Of a stretch of 49,364 nucleotides of DNA, positions 44,629 to 49,364 are shown piece by piece (the first letter of the stretch is position 1; each line of letters starts with the position of its first letter). Origin of the DNA: an uncultured Desulfuromonadales bacterium. Lineage in GTDB: Bacteria; Desulfobacterota; Desulfuromonadia; Geobacterales; CAIOGM01. Location: contig CAIYUY010000258.1 in the NCBI GenBank assembly GCA_903929485.1, positions 1-49,364 on the forward strand, read 5' to 3'. A program made the translations under genes and the position numbers. The notes under the pieces are model-generated. The model had not been told where the DNA came from, ran no database searches, and saw nothing but the letters and a program-made list of their open reading frames with translations.

Positions 44629-46417
44629 GCTGAGGGAGATCGACCGGCATTTTGCCCGATTCATCCGCCGTGAAGCGTTGGAAGCGCCACCATGGCTGGA
44701 GATGGTGGTCGCCCTGACCAGCGCAGTCGTGGGAGGGGGCGATATCTGCCTGGAATTGGCCGCTCTTTCCGGAGAGAAATTTTGGTGCAACGAGACGGAG
44801 ATCACCCTCCCCTCCCGGGACGATCTGGCCGACGGCCTGCGCCGCACCCAGGTAGTCGCCACCAGGGGTGAGTACCGCCCCCTGGTACTGGACGACGGCC
44901 GGCTTTATCTTTACCGCTACTGGCGGTATGAGCAGGAGTTGTCACGGATCATCCGGGAGAAAGCGACCGCCGTGGCCGGAGAGGTGAACGAAACGCTCCT
45001 GGCTGCGGGAATCGCCCGGCTTTTTCTCGATACCGGCGATGAAAAAGTTGATTGGCAGCAGGTGGCGGCGGCGGCGGCGGTGCGGCAACGGTTCTGCGTC
45101 ATCTCGGGAGGACCGGGAACCGGCAAGACCTCCACGGTGGTGAAGATTATCGCCCTGCTCCTGGAACAGGCGCAAGGGACACCGCTCCGGATCGCCCTGG
45201 CAGCCCCCACGGGAAAGGCGGCGGCACGGCTCAAGGGGTCAATTCGCACCATGAAGGAAAACCTGGTATGTGATGAAGAACTCCTCCAGCTGATCCCCAC
45301 GGAAGTCGTAACCATCCACCGGCTGCTGGGCTCACGGGGAGGCTCCGTCCGCTTCACTCACGGAGCGGACAACACCCTGGCGTACGATGTGGTGATCATC
45401 GATGAGGCGTCCATGGTCGCCTTACCCCTCATGGCCAAACTGGCCGTCGCCCTGAAGCAGGAAGCACGGCTGATTCTTTTGGGAGACCGGGACCAACTGG
45501 CCTCGGTGGAGGCGGGCGCGGTTCTGGGGGATATCTGCGGACGAGGGAGGAATGAACCGTTCTCGCCGGAATTTGCAGGATACGTAGCCCGGATGACGGG
45601 GAAGCAGTTCCCGGCGCAACAGTCCACCGCCCCGTTGCCACCCCTTACCGACTCTCTGATAGTTCTGAAGAAAAACTACCGATTTAGCGCCGCCGGCGGT
45701 ATCGGCCTGGTGGGACGAGCGGTGAATGAGGGAGATGGAATCCAGGCCATGACGCTGCTCCGCAACGATGCGTACCACGACTTGGTCTGGCGCGACGTTC
45801 CGCCGCCGGAAGAGCTCAAAAAAGCCCTTGCCCCAACGGTCATCCAAGGGTATCGAGCCTACCTTACCGCCGGATCGCCGGCGGAGGCTCTGGTTCGCTT
45901 CGAGGAGTTCCGGATTCTCTGCGCCCTGCGTCAGGGGCCCTACGGAGTGACCGGTCTCAACCGGGTCGTGGAGGAGATCCTGGCCGAGGCCGGCCTCATC
46001 GACCCACGGAACCGCTGGTATAAAGGACGCCCCATCATGATCTCGGCCAACGACTACACCCTGAAGCTGTTCAACGGTGATGTGGGACTTGTCTTTCCGG
46101 ATCAGGAGGCCGGCGGCGCCCCCCGGCTCTTCGTTCAGTCGCCGGAGGGGATAATCAGGAAAATCGCCCCGGTGCGGTTGCCGGCCCATGAAACGGTCTA
46201 TGCCATGACCATTCACAAAAGCCAGGGTTCGGAATTCAGCCAACTGCTGATACTCCTTCCGGGACAAACCTCCGAACTTCTGACCCGTGAACTGATCTAT
46301 ACGGGAGTGACCAGGGCCAGAGACAAGGCGATGCTCTGGGGAGACGAAGCACTGTTCAAGGCCACGGTTGCACGACGGGTTGAACGGAAATCCGGGCTCA
46401 GCGCCATCCTTTGGTGA
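44618..46417 (+). CDS. recD: Exodeoxyribonuclease V subunit alpha (RecD)
   Basis: 599-aa 5'-3' helicase subunit. The N-terminal domain is followed by Walker A SGGPGTGKTST with Lys170, then AAPTGKAAARL (Ia), VVIIDEASMVALPL (Walker B), LILLGDRDQLASVEAG (III) and AMTIHKSQGSEF (V), with YTGVTRARDKAMLWGD (VI) at the end. I chose ATG 44618, inside the end of recB, because GAGGGG lies upstream and MEIELREIDRHF is a typical RecD start. A degenerate second copy of its 3' end is found 2 kb downstream at 48372-48452. Confidence 0.95.
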   Translation: MEIELREIDRHFARFIRREALEAPPWLEMVVALTSAVVGGGDICLELAALSGEKFWCNETEITLPSRDDLADGLRRTQVVATRGEYRPLVLDDGRLYLYRYWRYEQELSRIIREKATAVAGEVNETLLAAGIARLFLDTGDEKVDWQQVAAAAAVRQRFCVISGGPGTGKTSTVVKIIALLLEQAQGTPLRIALAAPTGKAAARLKGSIRTMKENLVCDEELLQLIPTEVVTIHRLLGSRGGSVRFTHGADNTLAYDVVIIDEASMVALPLMAKLAVALKQEARLILLGDRDQLASVEAGAVLGDICGRGRNEPFSPEFAGYVARMTGKQFPAQQSTAPLPPLTDSLIVLKKNYRFSAAGGIGLVGRAVNEGDGIQAMTLLRNDAYHDLVWRDVPPPEELKKALAPTVIQGYRAYLTAGSPAEALVRFEEFRILCALRQGPYGVTGLNRVVEEILAEAGLIDPRNRWYKGRPIMISANDYTLKLFNGDVGLVFPDQEAGGAPRLFVQSPEGIIRKIAPVRLPAHETVYAMTIHKSQGSEFSQLLILLPGQTSELLTRELIYTGVTRARDKAMLWGDEALFKATVARRVERKSGLSAILW

Positions 46418-46429
46418 TAATCTTGTTCA

Positions 46430-46621
46430 TCAATGGATCAGCTTGACCACGGTAGCGACCAGACCGACGGTTACTATGATCATGCCTGCCAACTTGAGAA
46501 TCAGGCGTTGCTCCATTTCGCGCGGATCGGTCTTGGTGGCGACTTCCGCAGCCACATGGGGCAATAAGGGGACATAATCGATCTGTTGACTATGCTTTGC
46601 CTTTTCAGCTACTTCCCTCAA
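46430..46621 (-). pseudogene. Remnant of a DUF1640-like coiled-coil membrane protein
   Basis: 63 residues ending EMEQRLILKLAGMIIVTVGL then VATVVKLIH, the C-terminal membrane helix typical of DUF1640-like small proteins. The frame opens with TTG directly after a TGA stop and has no ATG or ribosome-binding site, and the segment before VATKTD does not fit the family. It is most likely a 5'-truncated gene fused to unrelated sequence. It lies just after recD, at the edge of the mosaic region. Confidence 0.5.
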
Positions 46622-46674
46622 TCAGTCCCCCCAACCACCCGAACCGACTGTCTTGCCGGGCGCCTCCTTTAGTT

Positions 46675-48270
46675 TCACATCCCCCAAACCTGTATCGTGT
46701 TGCCATTCCAGGTTTCCGTTTGCTCCCAGATCCGATCATCCCACCCCTTGCCGCCATCGCGGTCAAAGAGAATCAAGTGTGCCTCGTCCGTGCCGCAGGT
46801 AGCGGCGTAGGCAGCGGTCTGTTCCAAACCTTGAGCTATGGTGGTTTTCAGACTCTTGCGCCGGATCTTCAACTCCAGAACCACCCGCTGCAGCGGCCCG
46901 CGAAACATCAGGGTTTCATCCAGCGGCCATTCCAGAAACAGATCCATCCGCTTCATCCCCAGACTGTATTCCCGAGTAATCCGTCCGCCGCCGTTGACGA
47001 TCCTTTGCAAAAACGCCTGCAGTAGCAGTTGGGGACCGACCTCTTTATATTGAAACCGTTCAATCCAGGCATCGGCGTTTTCCCGGAAAAACTGTTGAAA
47101 TGCCCGTAACAATTTAGTCAGATCAAGATGTCGGTCGGCAGTCAGGTACCAGGAAGTTTCCTGGGCTATGGTAAGTTGCCGGGTCCAGGTCAGTTCCCGC
47201 GGAATGACCTCCCGGTAAATGGCGTTGCTGATCCGGACCTGCCGGTCCAACGTTATCAGTCCCATGTCCTGAACATACTGAAGATCATCAGTCGATATAG
47301 TTTCCGCATCGGCCTCGCCGGCCAGCAGTGCGGCGATGACCCGGTGAACCCGATCTTCCCGCAGCTTATCGGTCAGTTGATCCAAATGGGTGGCGCGACT
47401 GCGAATCAATTGTTCCCGGGCCTGAAGGTACAACTCCAGGTCTATGGGGCGAGTCCGCTCTTTCCCCTCCTCCAGTTTGAAACAGGCCTCGCGGGCCAAG
47501 GCGTTGACCAACCAAGGCTGACCGGCGGTATCATCCCAGACCTTGTCAAAAATTTCGATACCGAAACGCTGGCCGGTCTCCCGGGTGTGTTGTCCGTATA
47601 ATTCAACGATGTCGGCCCGGGTGAAGTTTCCGACGAGAATGGACTCGGCCTTGATATTAAAGGCGCTCCCTCCGCTGATGATTTCGCCGCCACCGGTGTG
47701 AATGCGGTAATCCCGGACATCACGAACACCGCAAAGGATGACCGAGGTGGGGAAGTACTCCGGGCGGTCAGTATAACCGGCACGCAACTGACGCAATACC
47801 GAGATGAGGGTGTCACCCACCAGGGCATCTATTTCATCAAGAAACAGGACCGTTGGGTGTGAAGGGTCGTTCCTGGTCCAAACTTCCAGCAGATACCGTA
47901 AAGACTCATTCGGTCCATGCGCTTCAAATATCTTCAGCCACTCTTCTTCCGGTGAGGTATCTCCCAAATGACGCCTGATAGAACCGGCGACGCAGCCGCA
48001 AACCGCCCGAAGCCCCTGGGAAACATCACCCCTCGCTGTTTGGGCTGTTTCAATATTGGCGTAAACGGCGCGATAACGCCCTTGGGTATTCAGGTAACGC
48101 ATCAAGGCCAGCAGGCAGGTGGTCTTGCCGGTCTGACGGGGGGCATGCAGTACAAAATACTTTTTCGAATCAATCAGAGAAATGATCTCATCCAGGTTGA
48201 TTCTGGTCAAAGGGTCAACACAGTAATGATCAGTGGCAGTGCTGGGTCCGGCGGTATTGAATTGTCTCAT
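46675..48270 (-). CDS. AAA-like ATPase with C-terminal PD-(D/E)XK nuclease-like domain
   Basis: 531-aa protein. The N-terminus HYCVDPLTRINLDEIISLID leads to Walker A HAPRQTGKTT (about residues 43-52) and Walker B TVLFLDEIDAL (about 139-149), followed by winged-helix-like segments. The C-terminal 130 residues contain REYSLGMKRMDLFLEWP and RVVLELKIRRKS then GLEQTAAYAATCG, the D...ExK pattern of PD-(D/E)XK nucleases. This is the layout of the 'AAA-ATPase-like plus DUF1703/PDDEXK_9' group, abundant, mobile and of uncertain function, possibly defence. It reads opposite to recD and is bracketed by gene remnants, so it was probably inserted. Confidence 0.8.
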   Translation of the reverse strand: MRQFNTAGPSTATDHYCVDPLTRINLDEIISLIDSKKYFVLHAPRQTGKTTCLLALMRYLNTQGRYRAVYANIETAQTARGDVSQGLRAVCGCVAGSIRRHLGDTSPEEEWLKIFEAHGPNESLRYLLEVWTRNDPSHPTVLFLDEIDALVGDTLISVLRQLRAGYTDRPEYFPTSVILCGVRDVRDYRIHTGGGEIISGGSAFNIKAESILVGNFTRADIVELYGQHTRETGQRFGIEIFDKVWDDTAGQPWLVNALAREACFKLEEGKERTRPIDLELYLQAREQLIRSRATHLDQLTDKLREDRVHRVIAALLAGEADAETISTDDLQYVQDMGLITLDRQVRISNAIYREVIPRELTWTRQLTIAQETSWYLTADRHLDLTKLLRAFQQFFRENADAWIERFQYKEVGPQLLLQAFLQRIVNGGGRITREYSLGMKRMDLFLEWPLDETLMFRGPLQRVVLELKIRRKSLKTTIAQGLEQTAAYAATCGTDEAHLILFDRDGGKGWDDRIWEQTETWNGNTIQVWGM

Positions 48271-48371
48271 ATCTGTTTACTCTCCATCGGAGCACAATGG
48301 CGATATCAGTCATCCTCGTGGTATATCCGGCCGCGTGGTCCTCATTTAAGTGATCGTTTGCCAATAATCAG

Positions 48372-48452
48372 GGAGATGAAGCACTGTTCAACGCTGCGGT
48401 AGCACGGCGGATTGGACGAAAAACCGGGCTCAGCTCTGCCCTCTGGGGATGA
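48372..48452 (+). pseudogene. Degenerate second copy of the recD 3' end
   Basis: The plus strand reads GDEALFNAAVARRIGRKTGL then SSALWG and a stop. The true recD ends GDEALFKATVARRVERKSGL then SAILW and a stop (46340-46417). Similarity continues past the stop in non-coding DNA (ATCTTGTTAATCGATGGA against ATCTTGTTCATCAATGGA). No upstream recD sequence is present before 48369. The difference between copies is too large for a very recent duplication. Confidence 0.75.
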
Positions 48453-48457
48453 TCTTG

Positions 48458-49364
48458 TTAATCGATGGACGGTAAAAACGTGGCACAAGTAGGATAATTG
48501 GGGCAAACCCAGAATCTTTTTCCTGCATTTGCCCCTGATTTTCCCACTGCTCTCTTCATCTCCCGACCGCACCCCGGACAGAGTGTCTTCTTAACGACAG
48601 ATCCATAGTTTTTACTCTCCGTGGCGACGGCGGCGGCCACGACGGCCGAAGAAACAGCCGAGGCTGCACTTCTTGCAACGTATAATCCCACGGCGTTACC
48701 GGCAAAAGCCTGCTCAGTAGCAACGGGTACAAATTTTGCGACCTCTTGTGTAACAGCCTGCCGGACAATTCCCGTCACTGTTTGCTCTACCACCCTGGAA
48801 ACGACTCGCTCCACGGCACTTTCAACTAGTTGTTCCACAGCCGCAGCGACGGCATGTTCCACTGCTTGCGTAACTGCCTGCGAGACAGTGCCGGCCAGCA
48901 TTTGTTCCATGACTCTGAAAACAGCTCTCTCCACGGCGCCGGCGGTTGTTTTCTCAATAGCCGCTGCCACTTCCAGTTCAACGGCTATAGATACCGGTTG
49001 CTCCACGGATGCCGCGATACTTTTTTCAATCGCTCGCGCCACGGGCTGCTCTATGGCGGCATGAATACTCCTTTCCACGGCATCCACAATGGCTCTATCG
49101 ACCGCCTCCGTCACCGGTTGCGACACGCCCCCGGCAATGGCTTCGCCAATGGCGGCAGCGACCGGTTCCGCCACCGCATTGGACACCGTTTGCTCGATGG
49201 CCAAAGCCACGGCATGCTCCACTGCTTCAGCTACCGCCCTGTCCACGGCCTCCGTTACCGGTTGTCCGACGGAATCGGCAATAGCCTTCTCTATCGCTTG
49301 CGCCACAGGCTGCTCTATTGCGGCATGAATACTTTTTTCCACGGCATCGGCAATGGAGAGATCA
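48458..49364 (-). CDS. C-terminal part of a tetrapeptide-repeat protein with zinc ribbon (partial)
   Basis: The frame enters from the window edge and stops at 48458, giving about 300 residues. From the edge to about 48750 the protein is an unbroken series of four-residue units of the form x-A-(V/I)-x, for example EAVDRAVAEAVEHAVALAIE, more than 40 in a row. A higher-order 88-residue unit repeats (SIHAAIEQPV recurs 88 residues, 264 nt, apart). Near the C-terminus CPGCGREMK and WVCPNYPTC form C-x2-C-x21-C-x5-C, like topoisomerase I zinc fingers. The rod-like repeat is probably helical; the zinc finger may bind DNA. The family is not recognised and the start is outside the window. Confidence 0.7.
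   Translation of the reverse strand, partial: DLSIADAVEKSIHAAIEQPVAQAIEKAIADSVGQPVTEAVDRAVAEAVEHAVALAIEQTVSNAVAEPVAAAIGEAIAGGVSQPVTEAVDRAIVDAVERSIHAAIEQPVARAIEKSIAASVEQPVSIAVELEVAAAIEKTTAGAVERAVFRVMEQMLAGTVSQAVTQAVEHAVAAAVEQLVESAVERVVSRVVEQTVTGIVRQAVTQEVAKFVPVATEQAFAGNAVGLYVARSAASAVSSAVVAAAVATESKNYGSVVKKTLCPGCGREMKRAVGKSGANAGKRFWVCPNYPTCATFLPSID

Overview
The window looks like chromosomal DNA of a Gram-negative deltaproteobacterium-type organism, most like Geobacterales/Desulfuromonadia. This is inferred from the TonB-dependent receptor, the GEMM-type riboswitch, the many two-component and c-di-GMP proteins, a fused PHP-glycosyltransferase, and the moderately high GC content. No rRNA or tRNA gene is visible, so the assignment stays tentative. 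Most of the DNA is ordinary dense coding sequence with ATGA/GTGA start-stop overlaps. Accessory DNA is concentrated near 6.4-7.1 kb, 25.9-27.1 kb and 46.4-49.4 kb.

Layout. (1) 0-6.3 kb: the end of an unknown gene; a minus-strand pair of phosphate-binding PstS and a cytoplasmic CBS-domain histidine kinase; then a plus-strand operon of a CHAD protein, a ParA-type ATPase and a CYTH-Nudix fusion. (2) 6.4-8.3 kb: a VapBC-like toxin-antitoxin pair and a frameshifted response regulator. (3) 8.3-13.6 kb: a five-gene minus-strand operon (PHP-glycosyltransferase fusion, secreted unknown, RMD1/DUF155 protein, 63-aa unknown, fold-III PLP decarboxylase). (4) 14.3-19.2 kb: a second CHAD protein, exopolyphosphatase Ppx with a C-terminal HD-type domain, polyphosphate kinase Ppk1 and a small protein. 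(5) 19.4-25.8 kb: magnesium and metal transport, with a MgtA-type P-type ATPase, an EIIA-like protein lacking its phosphorylated histidine, a soluble PRC/MgtE_N/CBS protein and an NRAMP-family transporter with altered metal ligands. (6) 26.0-27.1 kb: a KfrA-like/WGR-like pair abutting a histidine-kinase remnant. (7) 27.2-32.5 kb: a GEMM-I (c-di-GMP class) riboswitch, a TonB-dependent receptor, a YfiR-like periplasmic protein and a membrane CHASE8/HAMP/GGDEF/EAL/REC protein. (8) 32.6-37.4 kb: an orphan TadZ/CpaE-like ATPase, two unknown proteins, a TPR metallopeptidase and an MFS exporter. (9) 37.8-46.4 kb: recC-recB-recD. (10) 46.4-49.4 kb: a mosaic of gene remnants, an AAA ATPase with a nuclease-like C-terminus, a second degenerate recD 3' end, and the C-terminal part of a long tetrapeptide-repeat protein with a zinc ribbon.

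How the genes fit together. Blocks 1, 4 and 5 form a phosphate, polyphosphate and Mg2+ region: phosphate sensing, polyP synthesis and breakdown, two polyP-binding CHAD proteins, and uptake of the main polyP counter-ion. The ParA ATPase between CHAD and CYTH-Nudix suggests an undescribed system for positioning or segregating polyP granules. Block 7 looks like a closed c-di-GMP loop: the riboswitch overlaps the ribosome-binding site and start codon of an operon that encodes both a c-di-GMP synthase/hydrolase and its probable periplasmic repressor.

All functional calls come from reading the sequence and recalling family motifs. No database search was possible.
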